Assembly: GCF_017591425.1 (NCBI RefSeq)
Contig: NW_024465421.1
Span: 23,635,001 to 23,699,000, forward strand
DNA length: 64,000 nucleotides
DNA from: Ochotona curzoniae
Taxonomy: Eukaryota > Chordata > Mammalia > Lagomorpha > Ochotonidae
Direction: 5' to 3'
Shown piece by piece: positions 47,061 to 59,622 of the stretch (the stretch's first letter is position 1; every line of letters starts with the position of its first letter). Below the pieces are notes generated by a model that was not told where the DNA came from, made no database searches, and worked only from the letters and a program-made list of their open reading frames with translations. The position numbers were made by a program, and so were the translations under genes.

Positions 47061-50000
47061 GACAGCTGAGGTCTCTGTTGGGGCGAGGCGGATGCGCCCC
47101 CCTCCACCTTGAAAAGCGGGATGGAGCCCTTGCGGTGAGGGCGCCAAGGAGGCTGATACCTACCCCCCCCCCCCCCGGTGTTTAGAAACACGTTTTGGGG
47201 GAAAGGGGGGGCAGGACCATGCTGGGGGTGTGGCTGCCCAGGCATGGCCGCAGGGGGCCATTTACGGCTGGGACAGTAGAGGCCCAAGGTCGCCCAGCTC
47301 AGGACGCCCTGGCTCCTTGCACGGCGGGGTGGGGGGAGGCGAAGACTGGGGGCCCGAGGGTCCCATGGGTATCTGCAGATGCTGGTTCTCCCTGTGTAAC
47401 ATACTGGAAAAGGGGTCGGAGAGGGAGTGGGCCCCACCGCCCATCCCTAGCGTGCGCACTGTAGGGGCCCAAACGGTAGCCTCTCTGGGCGGATGGGCGT
47501 GTGTGGCTGCGCACGTATGTGGCCATGTCAGTGTATCAGGCACCTGTGTGGGCCCCAGCGGGCCGGCACTCGAGGTCTGGGTGCCCCGGAGGGGGCAGGG
47601 GCGTGCTGTGATAAGGCAGGGAGACCCCCATACCCTCCCCTCATGGGCACTGGAAAGTGGGACTGCCTCCTGGGTGGGTGGAGGCAGTCCCAACGCCTCA
47701 GGGGATCCCCTGGGCTCCTGCGTGGTCAGGCGAGGGCAGCAGTGCCTTGCGGGCACAGGCACGAGCTAACCCTGCCCTACCCGGCCCTGCCCCCCCCCCC
47801 GTGGGGGGCAGGCAGTCAGGGCCCTGAAGATGGTAGGGAGCTGACAGGGTTGGGGGGTTGCAACCTGCGATCATGTGACCTTGGGTCCCAGTCTGGTCAT
47901 CTGTAGGAACGGAGGAGGTACATGGCAGGCCCTGGGCACCCGGAGCCCTGGGCAGGGTGCCAGGGAAGCAGGGCTGGGGATGTGATGGTTCTGGCCACCA
48001 GGGGGAGGCACGGCTGCCAGGAGCCCCCATCACCTTTACCTGGTTCCCTGATTCCTCCTGTAAACTGGTGTGGCCTCTGGGGCCAGAGAGACACCTGCCC
48101 CAGCTCCACGCACCCCCTGCCGCCCGCACGCACTCTGACTCACAGGGGCGGACGAAACAAATCAGAGAGAAATCCCTCCAGGAATTAGCTCTGTTGTCAT
48201 GGCAACGCTGGCCTGCTTTGGAGTAAGATGTGTTTTGATTCCGCAAAGTGCTGCTGGAGTTTGGACCATGGGGAGGCTGTCCAGCAGTGTCCTCTGAGCC
48301 ACTCACCTCCACAGCCACCTCTTGCTGCGTGGGTCTCTTCCCTCACTTACAGTGTCAGTTCAGGCTCCAGCAGCCCCCCGTGCACCTCGCCCTGCAGGGA
48401 CCCTCCTCTTGTGCATCTACAGCTGACTTTGGTGGAGATCCCTGGGAGAAGCCGCCAGGGCGGGGGGCCGACCTGACTCAGGCCGGCTGTGTGTGCCCTG
48501 TCGTGGTGTCCCCACCTTGAATGTTGCGGTCAGCCTGGTCCTAGTAGCTGGGGCTAGGAGGTGAAGTGGGGGTGCCACTCCTTGTGAGCAAGCCCTGCAT
48601 TCCTCCAGGACCCCACAGAGCTGGGGGCACCTTGGGCTTACCACGCCCTCCGACCTATTTCCTGACAAGCCTCATGAGCAGGCAGGGCTTGCTACCCCCT
48701 AGTGGCACCCAGCTTGTAGGGGTAGTCCCCCTCCTGGTGGGGTCACCCCTCCCTCACTGGTGTCTGCCTCATTTTCTGGATACTGCTTCTTTGTCAGCCC
48801 CTGCAGGTGTGGCCAGATAAGCAGGCAGATCTGGCTGTGAGCAGGGCTCCAGCCAGAAAATGCCCCAAGCTGGTGGCCAGGAGGGAGAGGCGGGGCTGGC
48901 CCTGAGAAGTGGCTGTGGAGAACAGGCTGGATAGGCCTTGGAGCAGGACAGAGGCAGGGCGCCACCCAAAGGCTGACCCCACAGTGGACAGAGCATGTGG
49001 CTCGAGGATACCCTCTCCATCGCCACCTGGCCAAGCACCTAGCCTGGGGCTGGCGCCACTGCAGCCACCAAGAGCATGGTGGAGCCAGAAGCACACCTCT
49101 TCTGCAGGGTCCAGCTAGACAATGAGCAAATAGGACAGACACACTGGACACAGGCTAGGAAGGGAGTTGCCTTGAGAGAGAGGAAGACTGAGCAGGGCAC
49201 AGCCAGGCGAGGACAGGGGTGAGGGAGGCGAGTGGTGGCTGTGGAGAATGGTGGGTGGGTCAGACCTGAGCCAGGGCGTGGCCATGGGGTGAGGTCCAGT
49301 GTGCTGTGCTGGCATCTTGAAGGGAGGGGACCTAATATTTGCTAACAGACAAGACAGAAGATGCAAGAAAGACCACCAATGGGAAGGGGGGCTAAGTGGC
49401 TCTGTGTTGGGGAGGCGACAGGGAGGCTGGCAGCTTTAGTCCTCAAAAATTGTCCAGGCTGGTGCAGGGTGGGGGCAGTGGGGATGACCAGTGGCTGGGC
49501 TTTCCTGAGCCTGCCCCCTGCTGGCAAGGCCGAACACCCAGAAACGGAGTATTTCTGGGATGTACAGTTGGGACCCGTGCTGTACCTACAAATACCTGTG
49601 TACAGTGGCCACACCATGGCAAGATACGGATTCGAATTTGAGTCTGCTTGACCTCATGAGTTTAAGGGGTTGTTACGACTGACACTGAGGCCACAGTAGC
49701 TGGGGCTCTGGGACACCCACCTCAGCGGCCCTGCCCCCAGCCCGTCCCAGGGCCCAGACAAAGGGGTTTCTGTCCTGCCAGACGCCCCCTCAAGGAGGAG
49801 CGGCTGACCCACAAATGGGTTATGTAACCACAGCCTGCACTGACGGGCTTGGCCCAAGTCCGTGTGGACTCGGGCCCACTGGGAAGCCATTGGCGGATGG
49901 AGAGGGCTGAGGCCCTGAATGGAAGGCCCTGGGGTCTGAGTGTGGCCCCGTGGACCAGTGGCTATTCCTGGGGCATCTCAGGGGCACTGACCCAACTGCC

Positions 50001-53000
50001 TCCCTCTCCCTCTGCCCCACATCTGTCTACACCGCCAGGGCAAAACTTGGCGACTACACCTCCGAGGGGTAGCTCTCTCCCCGGAAATACCCCTTTTCTG
50101 GGTGTTCAGTCTTGCCACCACCCCCGGCCCCATCTGGGTCCCTGAGAGACAGATTGGGCAGAGCTCTCCCACCCTGGGCAGGTTCCCAGCCATCCTCCCC
50201 GAGGGGTGGGGGTGTGGGCGCACGTGTGTGCCATGTAGGTGCCAGCACCCTGCTCCCGTCTGTCCCCGCATCTCCTGGCTCAGAGGATGCTGCAGGGCCC
50301 CGTGGCAGGTGATTGGTGCTGAGTGAATGAGCAAACAGAACCCTAGCCTTGGGCCCAGCCCGGAGGGAGAAGGAAGCACCTGTACTTGCTGAGGTGGTCA
50401 GGACGGGGAGTGGGAGAGGGCTGGCAGGGCTGCCGCTAACCCTGCTTCCCCCACATCCCAGAGCTGCTCGGCTCCACCAAGAAAATCAACGTCAACTTCC
50501 AGGATCCAGATGGGTGAGCCTTCTGTCATGTTGCCAACCAGAACTGGGGTGGGCAGGCCGGGGCCCTGGGTCCCCCGTGAGACGGGTCCTCCACATCTCC
50601 TGCCCTTAGTTTCTCTGCCTTGCACCACGCGGCTCTGAACGGCAACACAGAACTCATCACGTTGCTGCTGGAGGCGCAGGCTGCTGTGGACATCAAGGAC
50701 AATAAAGGCAAGGCTGGCCTGGGGGCCCGGAGGCGGTGCTGAGGGTGGCAGCAGGTCCTTGCGTGGTCAGCGTAAGGATGGTAGGGCTGCAGGAGGGTAG
50801 CTCCCATGGACCCCGCCTGCCCCCAGGCATGCGGCCCTTGCACTACGCGGCCTGGCAGGGCCGGAAGGAGCCCATGAAGCTGGTGTTGAAGGCCGGCTCG
50901 GCGGTGAACATCCCATCCGACGAGGGCCACATTCCCTTGCACCTGGCGGCCCAGCATGGCCACTACGACGTGGTGAGGACCACACGGGGCCGTAGAGCGG
51001 GCGGGGCTGCGGGGCTCAGGGTGCCCTGGGACCTGACCAGATGCCACGGTCCCCCAATCCTGGCCAGTCGGAGATGCTGCTGCAGCATCAGTCCAACCCC
51101 TGCATGGTGGACAACTCTGGGAAGACGCCCCTTGACCTGGCTTGTGAGTTCGGCCGAGTTGGGGTAAGTCTTCCCTTAGGAACTTGGGAGGCACTGCCAC
51201 CCTGCCTACCTCCTCACCCGGGGTAGCCCCAGGCCAGGCCTTCCCCTTTCACCTCGCCCACCCTGACCCCCTCCTTCAAGGTGGTCCAGCTGCTTCTGAG
51301 CAGCAACATGTGTGCGGCCCTGCTGGAGCCCCGGCCGGGGGATGCCACTGACCCCAATGGCACCAGCCCCCTGCACCTGGCAGCCAAGAACGGCCACATT
51401 GACATCATCAGGTATGACCAGTGGCAGGAGGGGGCCTGATCTTGGGGCCTGCCCCCAGCCTAGGGGGCGGACAGCAGCCGCCAGCCACAGGAGACCCGAG
51501 GAGCCCCTCGATCTCCCATCCTGTAAAGTGGGGGTACACTGGAACGGAGGGTCAGCACAGAGTGCAGGGCACGGGGGTGGTGGGAGGCGCTGGGTGAGGC
51601 TCCCTCCCCACCCCCCAGGCTCCTCCTCCAAGCCGGCATCGACATCAACCGCCAGACCAAGGCAGGCACGGCCCTGCACGAGGCCGCCCTCTGCGGGAAG
51701 ACAGAAGTGGTTCGATTGCTGTTGGACGTGAGTCCAAGGGGCTGGGCAGTGGGCTGGGGGGACCCGGGGCCCTTCTGTGGGAAGATGGAAGTGGTGCGGC
51801 TGCTGCTGGACGTGAGTCTGGGGGCTGGGGAGAGTTGGGGCCAGGCCCTGACCCGACAGGCACGGTGCCTGCCCGCCCCTGCAGAGCGGAATCAACGCCC
51901 ACGTGAGGAACACCTACAGCCAGACGGCCCTGGACATTGTACACCAGTTCACCACGTCCCAGGCCAGCAAGGAGATCAAGCAGCTGCTGAGGGGTGGGTA
52001 GGCCGGGCAGGCCAGGTGCTGGGGGCTATACGGGTGGGCTGTCAGGCCTGGCTGGGCAGCGTGCAGAACTGGGGGTCTACCTCTTGTGTCCCCAGAGGCT
52101 TCGGCAGCCTTGCAGGTGCGGGCCACTAAGGATTACTGCAACAATTATGACCTGACCAGCCTCAACGTGAAGGCAGGGGACATCATCACGGTAAGGACAT
52201 GGGGGCGACCGCAGCGGGGCCAGACCGGCACATGTGCCTGGCCACAGCAACTTCCAGTCTGGGCGCCCCCGAGCCATACGCCCCATGCCCCGCCAGGTCC
52301 TGGAGCAGCATGCGGATGGCCGGTGGAAGGGCTGTATCCATGACAACCGGACAGGCCATGACCGTGTGGGCTACTTCCCATCCTCCCTGGGCGAGGCCAT
52401 CGTCAAGCGAGCAGGCAAGTCCTAACCAGGTCCCGGGAGGAGGGTGGCAGGCTGAATACCAGGGTACAGTGACCAGGCAGGTGTCTGTGTGCCCATCCCC
52501 CATGTGGTCTCCACACCACACTCTGCCCACTGCCCTGTTCCCACTCAGAATGGCAGCTGGGGACATCAGGGTTCCTTGCCCTCAAGGAGCTAGCCATGGG
52601 AGTGGAGACACAGAGACCAGCTTGATGTGACTGAAGACTGTGGGCAGAGGCCAGTGTGGTCAGTGCAAAGGCCAGGAGAAGGGCACAGGCCAGGTCATGG
52701 AGCCTTGGGGTGGCACTGCGTGGGTGGCGAGGGGAGTCATATGCTGCGTCCTTGGGATATGGAGATGGCCAGGTGGTGAGAGCAGGCAGAGGGCCAGGCG
52801 GTGCAGTTTCCCAGTGCCTATGAGACCCCCGGTCCCTGTAAAGAAGGCCACACTGAGTGGCCACACCCTCAGGGACCCTAAGAACCCTGTCCACAGACCT
52901 GCGACCCCTGGTAGGAGGCTGATCTTAGGCCCCCGGGCCTAAGGGAAAGGGAAGTTTCTCTCTCTTGCTAAAGATTTGTTTATTTATTTCAAAATCAGAG

Positions 53001-56000
53001 TTAGAGAGAGACAGAGATCTTCCATCTGCTGATTCACTCCCCAAATGGCCACAATAACCAGGGCAGGGCCAGTTGGACACCAGGAGTCCAGAGCTTTTTT
53101 GCTTTTGGGGCCCAAGCACTTGGGCAAGCCTTCACTGCTCTCCCAGGCACATGCCCAGGGAGCTGGATCAAAAGTGGAGTAGTCAGGACATGCCAGTCCA
53201 TATTGGATTGGCAGCATAACTTGGTACACCACTGTCGCTAGCCCTGGGAAGTCTCTACTTTCTGGAAATGGCCATGGCAGGAGGAGGAGGCTGTGGTGTA
53301 ACCCTTGGTGGAACACCCTGACCTCATGGAGTCTGTGCTGGGCTTGCAGGGTCCCGGGCAGGTGGTGAACCAAGCCCACCCCAGGGAGGCGCCTCATCGG
53401 GTCCTGCTGCACCCCCAGAGGAGATCTGGGTGCTACGGAAGCCTCTCACAGGTAGGCTGGGGGCCTCAGAGGGCTGGGTCAGTGGCAGCCCTGCAAAGGA
53501 TGAGCCTTTTGTGCCTGTAGGTGGGGACCGCAGCGGCAGTGTGAGCAGTGCGGCCGGGAGCCGGGGCAGCGGTGGCCACGCCCTGCACGCGGGCTCAGAG
53601 GGGGTCAAGGTGGGTAGGGTTGGGGACCCAGGCCAGGGTGGCTGAGTGTGGGGGCCCAGAGCACACCCTGACCCGGGTCCCTGGGTTCCAGCTCCTGGCC
53701 ACGGTGCTTTCCCAGAAGCCAGTCTCTGAATCCAGTCCGGGAGACAGTCCCGCCAAGCTCGCCGAGGGCTCTGCAGGTGAGGGCAAAGGCACAGCCGCCC
53801 TGGCTGCAGGGGGCGCTGTTCTTGATTCCCCCAACCCCGCACCTAGTACTGCTCTCACCTACCTAGGTGCAGCCCGACCCCAGCCCCCAGTGGCTCACAC
53901 AGGGCCAGTATACGCGGAGCAGCCGCCCAAGAAGCTAGAACCTGCATCAGAAGGCAAGGTACGGGCCCTGAGCCGGCCCCAGGGCAGGCTCTGGGAGAGG
54001 CCGGGGCCGCTGTCTGATGGGTGCCCAGGTGCCACCTGGGGGCCCTGATAGGCTGGACCCCATCCTCGTGTCTGTCAGTGTGTGTACGTGTGTTGTGCGT
54101 GCCCGTGCCCGTGTGTAACGATGTCATCTGTGTAAGCTAGGATGTGAGAGGCGGTGGTGGTGTGGAGCTGTGGATGGAGTGGCTGTGGCTGTGCCAGTGT
54201 GTGCGACGAAGTGATTGAGCTGGGCAGGCGTGTGTGTGTGTTGCAGGTGAAGGGGGATGGGTGTGAGGTGATCAGGGGCGTGTGTGCACCCGTGTGCCAG
54301 GAGGCAGGAGCTGCTGGCTGAGTCCTGCGTGGCGGAGGGGTACATGGCACACCTTCCTGGGAGCCTGGCCCAGGGCCCCTTCCCCCCAGCGCTCTGTCAC
54401 GTGAGAGGCCACACAGCACTGGCATGGGTGGTTGTCCAAGGTGTCGGAGGGGAGGTCAGGAGGCCAGGACCCAAACCAAGCCGGACCCTCCTGGTGGAGC
54501 TCACAGAAGAGGAGGAAGACATATGAGGAAGAGGCACGTGGGACGGCGTCCGAGGAGCGCCTTGGCCGGGCTCGCCAGGGGCGCTACTGCAGACGGAGGA
54601 CCAGCGGACAGCGGACCTGCGCCCTGGGCCTGCCGGCCAGCAGAGAAGGAGGCGCCTGGTGGCTGGGTGTGGGCTGGCTGGCGGCGGGTTGCAGCACGTG
54701 CCTTGCTGTCTTGCAGAGCGCAGAGGCAGTCAGCCAGTGGCTCGCCACATTCCAGCTGCAGCTCTACGCCCCCAATTTCACGGGAGCAGGTTATGACCTG
54801 CCCACCATCAGCCGCATGACCCCCGAGGTGAGCCACACCCCCTGGGTGGTTATCCCCTCACCTTGTCCTCGAGCCTCGCCCTGACAGCCGTCTCCGCTGC
54901 CCAGGACCTCACGGCCATCGGCGTCACCAAGCCAGGCCACCGCAAGAAGATCACGGCAGAGATCAGTGGGCTGAGCCTTCCCGACTGGCTCCCGGAGCAC
55001 AAGCCCGTAAGGCCTCCCCACCTTCTGGCGGCCAGGACGGGCACACGAGGTGGACAGGTGCCTGCCTGGCTGGCTACGGCGGGGCTTCACAGGGAACACA
55101 GGGCTGATGCTGGCTGGCTGGGAGCTGTCTGTGCAAGCTCCCCTCCCACCTGTCTGCTTCCAAAGGGACCCCCATGCGCCCACATGGTGTGACCCTGTCT
55201 GCCAGGCCACAGAGGGCTTGCACCCCTAGACACTGTGGGTGCACACCCAGGCATATACCTGGGAGCTGTGCACTAGACACACTTAGGGTACACACACACC
55301 GGCCTACATCCGGGGGCCCTTACTGTTCCTTTTGCAACTTGTGAGCCACAGCTCAGGGTCACATGCTGAGTTCTGGGCTCCTGTCTGCTGGCAGGAGGGG
55401 TGCGGGGCTGTCCCCAGGACCCAGGGTGTGTGGACAGGTAGTCTGCACCCACCCACCCCACCCCCCGCCACCTTGCGACACTCAGTCAGCCGCTCAGTAG
55501 CCCTGCCGGGAGCACACGGAGCCCCGTGGCCTTGCCTCGTGTCCGTGGGGCATCTCAGGGTGCAGAGTGTTGGCACGACTGACATCCAGCTGGGAGTGCA
55601 GATGCTAGAATGGTGTTCGGGGAGTGATTGTGAGGTTCTGAGTGAAGACAACGGGTGCTGCCTGAGTGCACAGTGTGGCTGTGCAGGCGGGAAAGCGTGA
55701 GCGTGACGCAGGACGGGCATCAGGCCCAGGTTTGGCTGGGAACGCAGTGTGTGCGTCTACCCATATCGTACGTGGTGGTGCTGTGTGTCTGTCCATGGGC
55801 GTGTGTGGAAGGAGTGTCTCCCTGGGCTGTGCCCCTGGCCATGTGGCCTAGCTGAGGAAGATCCTTCGGCACCTGCCCTGCCCGGGGTCCTGAGGCCAGG
55901 GCCCCCACGTGTGTGTCTGCTCCTGCGTGCTCTCCAGCCCCCGGCAGCCGTGCCGAGGAGTTATCCTCTAGGGCTCCTGCCAAGGTTGTGTCCACTCCGT

Positions 56001-59000
56001 CTCCACCACTGACCCCTGGCCTGTCTGTCTGTCCCATCTGTCTGTGACCCTTCTGACAGCCCCGGCCAGGTGGGCAGGGCATGGGGCTTCAGGCTGCAGG
56101 CTGCCCCTCTATGTCCCCACTCCATAGGCTAACCTGGCCGTGTGGCTGTCCATGATTGGCCTGGCCCAGTACCACAAGGTCCTGGTGGACAACGGCTACG
56201 AAAACATTGACTTCATCACCGACATTACCTGGGAGGACCTGCAGGAGATTGGGATCACGAAGCTGGGTGAGTCATGCCCCTCCTGTGCCCCACTGAGCCT
56301 ACCTCAGCATCCTCCTGACCTGCGCCGGTGACCCTGCCCCCAGGACACCAGAAGAAACTGATGCTGGCAGTGAGGAGGCTCGCAGAGCTGCAGAAGGCTG
56401 AGTACGCCAAATACGAGGGGGGCCCCTTGCGCCGGAAGGCGCCTCAGTCGCTTGACGTGATGGCCATGGAGTCGCCGCCACCAGCTGAGCCTGCACCGGC
56501 CGATGTCCAGTCTCCCAAGATGACCACCTTCCAGGACAGTGAGCTCAGCGGCGAGCTGCAGGCAGCCATGACTGGCCCAGCCGAGGCAGGGGCCGCTGCT
56601 CCTGCCAAGCCTTCCAGCCACCTGCCACTCACCCCCAGGGCCAGCGTGCGCCCGGAGCCTGGCCTGGGGGGACGGGCCCGGCACATGAGCAGCTCTCAGG
56701 AGCTGCTGGGTGATGTGCCCCCGGGCCCCCGCAGTCCAATGTCGCGCAGCCAGGAGTACCTGCTGGATGAGGGCCCAGGCCCCAGCCCCCCGCCCAAGGA
56801 AGCCCGGTCAGGCCGCCATGGCCAGAGCGTCAAGAGGGCCAGTGTGCCCCCAGTGCCTGGGAAGCCACGGCAGGTCCTCCCAGCAGGCACCAGCCCCTTC
56901 ACGCCCCCACAGACACCCAGCAAAGCCCGGCCAGGCTCCCCCCAGGCTCTCGGGGGACCCCATAGTCCATCCCCAGCCACGGCCAAGGTGAAACCCACCC
57001 CACAGCTGCTGCCACCCACAGAGCGCCCCATGTCACCCCGCTCGCTGCCTCAGTCCCCCACACACCGTGGCTTTGCCTATGTGCTGCCCCAACCTGTGGA
57101 AGGCGAGGCGGGGGCGATGGCTCCTGGGCCCGTGCCCCCACCCGTGCCAGCCACAGTGCCCACACTATGCCTGCCCCCTGAGGCTGACGCAGAGCCAGGG
57201 CGCCCCAAGAAGCGTGCCCACAGCCTGAACCGCTATGCGACATCCGACGGCGAGCCAGAGCGGGACGAGCTTCTCGTGCCGGCTGCGGCGGGGCCGTATG
57301 CCACGGTGCAGCGGCGTGTGGGCCGCAGCCACTCGGTGAGGGCGCCCACCGGCGCCGACAAGAACGTCAATCGCAGCCAGTCATTTGCCGTGCGGCCTCG
57401 CAAGAAAGGTCCCCCCCCACCTCCCCCCAAGCGTTCCAGCTCGGCCCTGGCTAGCGCCAACCTGGCTGACGAGCCAGAGCCAACCCTGGAGGTTGAGCCC
57501 AAGGACGGCCGGCTGGGGGTCCGGGCACAACGACGGCGGGCCAGCGATCTGGCCAGCAGCGTGGACACTGGCAGCGCAGGCAGTGTGAAGAGCATTGCGG
57601 CCATGCTCGAGCTCTCCTCCATCGGAGGGGGCGGCCGGGCTGCCCGCCGACCACCCGAGGGCCACCACACCCCTCGCCCAGCCAGTCCTGAGCCAGGCCA
57701 GGTGGCTACAGTGCTGGCCTTGGTGAAGCACAAAGATGCCATCGGGCCTGACGGTGAGGTGGTAAACCGGCGCCGCACACTCAGCGGGCCGGTCACGGGA
57801 CTGCTGGCTGCCCGCCGCGGGCCTGCGGAGCCTATAGCTCAAGGCCACCCTGTGGAGGATGGAGCTGCTCGGCAGCGGCCCCAAGGGCCGACCAAGGCTG
57901 AGCCGAGTGCCGAGGGTCCGCCCCTGGCCAGGGTGGAGGCCAGCGCCACGCTCAAGAGGCGCATCCGAGCTAAACAGAGCCAGCAGGAGAATGTCAAGTT
58001 CATCCTGACCGAGTCTGACACAGTCAAGCGCCGGCCCAAGGCTAAGGAGCGGGAGACTGCGCCTGAGCCGCCCCCGCCCCCGCTGTCGGTGTACCAGAAC
58101 GGAGTGGGCACCGCGCGGCGCAGGCCGGCCTCGGAGCAAGCAGGGGCCCCAGAGCTGCCCCCGCCACCCCCACCTGCTGAACCGCCACCCACAGACTTGG
58201 CGCAGCTTCCCCCTCTGCCCCCTCCGGACGGTGACGCTCGGAAGCTGGCCAAGCCGCCTGTCTCGCCCAAGCCCGTCCTGGCGCAGCCCGTACCCAAGAT
58301 TCAGGGCTCACCCACACCCGCCTCTAAGAAGGTGCCGCTGCCAGGCCCTGGCAGCCCAGGTAAGTGCCAGAGCCAGCGTCTCGCCCCTCTTCTTTCGAGT
58401 TTGAGAAAGGTCAGGTGGCGTGGGAACGTCCCCCGCCCCTGCCCTGTCAGCCACGCGCAACGCCGTACCCGGCCTGGGCCGGGAGCAAGGTGGACGCGGG
58501 CCCTCCCCTTTTGGCACCTGTTCGCAGGCCCCAGAGGGAGGGGAGGCCTCGAGGCAGGGTGCTCCCAGGCGCCCAGGCCCCGAGGCCTGAAGACACCCCC
58601 CACCCCCCAGTCCTGGGCCCTTGGGCAGGCACCTGGAGGGGCCGGGGACAGGGGGTGGGTTCGGAGGCTGAGGTTGAAGGCTCGCGCGCCTCCTCGCGGC
58701 AGCCGGGAAGCCGGGCCGGAGCGGTGGGTTTGCTCCGCCCGGGTGCCAGCGGTGTCCTTCCCGCAGAGGTGAAGCGCGCCCACGGCACGCCGCCGCCGGT
58801 GTCGCCCAAGCCGCCGCCGCCACCCACGGCGCCCAAGCCGGCCAAAGCTGCGGCGGGACTGCCGTCAAGCAGCGGAAGCCCGTCGCCCGCGCCCTCGCCG
58901 GCGCGCCAGCCGCCCGGCGCCCTCGCCAAGCCGCCCGGCACGCCGCCCTCGCTGGGCGCAGGGCCCCCGTCCCCCGGCGCGCCCGCGCTGCACGTGCCCG

Positions 59001-59622
59001 CCAAGCCCCCGCGCGCCGCCGCCGCAGCCGTGGTCGTGGCGGGGACGCCTGACGGGGTCGCGCCCGCGGACAGCGCTCGGCAGAAGCTGGAGGAGACGAG
59101 CGCGTGCCTGGCCGCGGCGCTGCAGGCGGTGGAGGAGAAGATCCGGCAGGAGGACGGGCAGGGTCCGCGGTAAGTGAGGCCGTCCACAGGGGCGCCCGGC
59201 GGGGCGGGGGCAGCGGGGGCGCAGGCAGCAGGGGCGCCCGGCGGGGCGAGGGCAGCGGGGGCGCAGGCAGCAGGGGCGCCCGGCGGGGCGAGGGCAGCAG
59301 GGGCACACGGCGGGGCGAGGGCAGCGGGGACGCCCGGCGGGGCGAGGGCAGCAGGGGCGCCCGGCGGGGCGAGGGCAGCAGGGGCACACGGCGGGGTGAG
59401 GGCAGCGGGGACGCCCGGCGGGGCGAGGGCAGCAGGGGCGCGGGCAGCAGGGGCACACGGCGGGGCGAGGGCAGCGGGGGCGCCCGGCTGGCACCGCCGT
59501 CCTGACCCCGGTCCGCCTCCAGCCCCGCGGCGGCCGAGGGCAAGAGCACGGGCAGCATTCTGGACGACATCGGCAGCATGTTCGACGACCTGGCCGACCA
59601 GCTGGACGCCATGCTGGAGTGA
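46729..59622 (+). CDS. CASKIN1: CASKIN1, CASK-interacting synaptic scaffold
   Basis: Twenty exons: 46729-46822, 50462-50513, 50610-50707, 50827-50972, 51068-51163, 51281-51411, 51619-51727, 51885-51993, 52096-52190, 52297-52414, 53350-53451, 53521-53609, 53692-53776, 53867-53958, 54717-54827, 54905-55006, 56128-56266, 56344-58359, 58767-59169, 59523-59622; 1428 residues (human 1431). It is a neuronal multi-adaptor that binds the CASK CaM-kinase domain. Parts: six ankyrin repeats (about 48-280; e.g. [15 protein letters not shown]), an SH3 domain (about 284-350; [20 protein letters not shown]), the CASK-binding linker, two SAM domains (about 473-540 and 544-608), a long Pro/Ser/Arg region in the 2-kb exon 18, and the conserved tail [20 protein letters not shown]. 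Introns 3 and 10 use GC donors. Exon 7 is followed by a partial copy of itself. Confidence 0.96.
47161..47178. repeat. Poly-C tract in CASKIN1 intron 1
   Basis: An essentially uninterrupted C run in the first CASKIN1 intron (46823-50461). Apart from this and a shorter C run near 47791, the 3.6-kb intron has no repeat or exon I can recognise. Confidence 0.8.
51686..51819 (+). repeat. CASKIN1: Tandem duplication of the end of CASKIN1 exon 7
   Basis: The last 42 coding bases of exon 7 plus its donor (51686-51734) recur 84 bp downstream (51770-51818) with 40 of 49 positions identical. Both copies encode CGK(T/M)EVVRLLLD and both are followed by GTGAGTC. Confidence 0.88.
52968..53250 (-). mobile_element. 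Old C-type SINE in CASKIN1 intron 10
   Basis: Inverted, diverged: AAAGATTTGTTTATTTATTT, AGAGAGAGACAGAGATCTTC, GCTGATTCACTCCCCAAATG, GGGAGCTGGATCAAAAGTGG; the head is poorly preserved. Confidence 0.85.
59190..59500. repeat. 27-bp minisatellite in CASKIN1 intron 19
   Basis: About eleven G-rich units, GGCGAGGGCAGCAGGGGC plus 9 bases, alternating GCGCCCGGC and ACACGGC variants and interrupted by shorter GCAGGCAGCAGG inserts. It fills nearly the whole 353-bp intron between the last two exons. Confidence 0.92.

Noticed and set aside
46190..47437. 415-residue minus-strand frame over the CASKIN1 island
   Set aside because: CpG-island composition only; overlaps the true first exon on the other strand.
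59190..59500. Regularly spaced repeats considered as a CRISPR array
   Set aside because: Units are directly adjacent without unique spacers and lie in a mammalian intron: a minisatellite.
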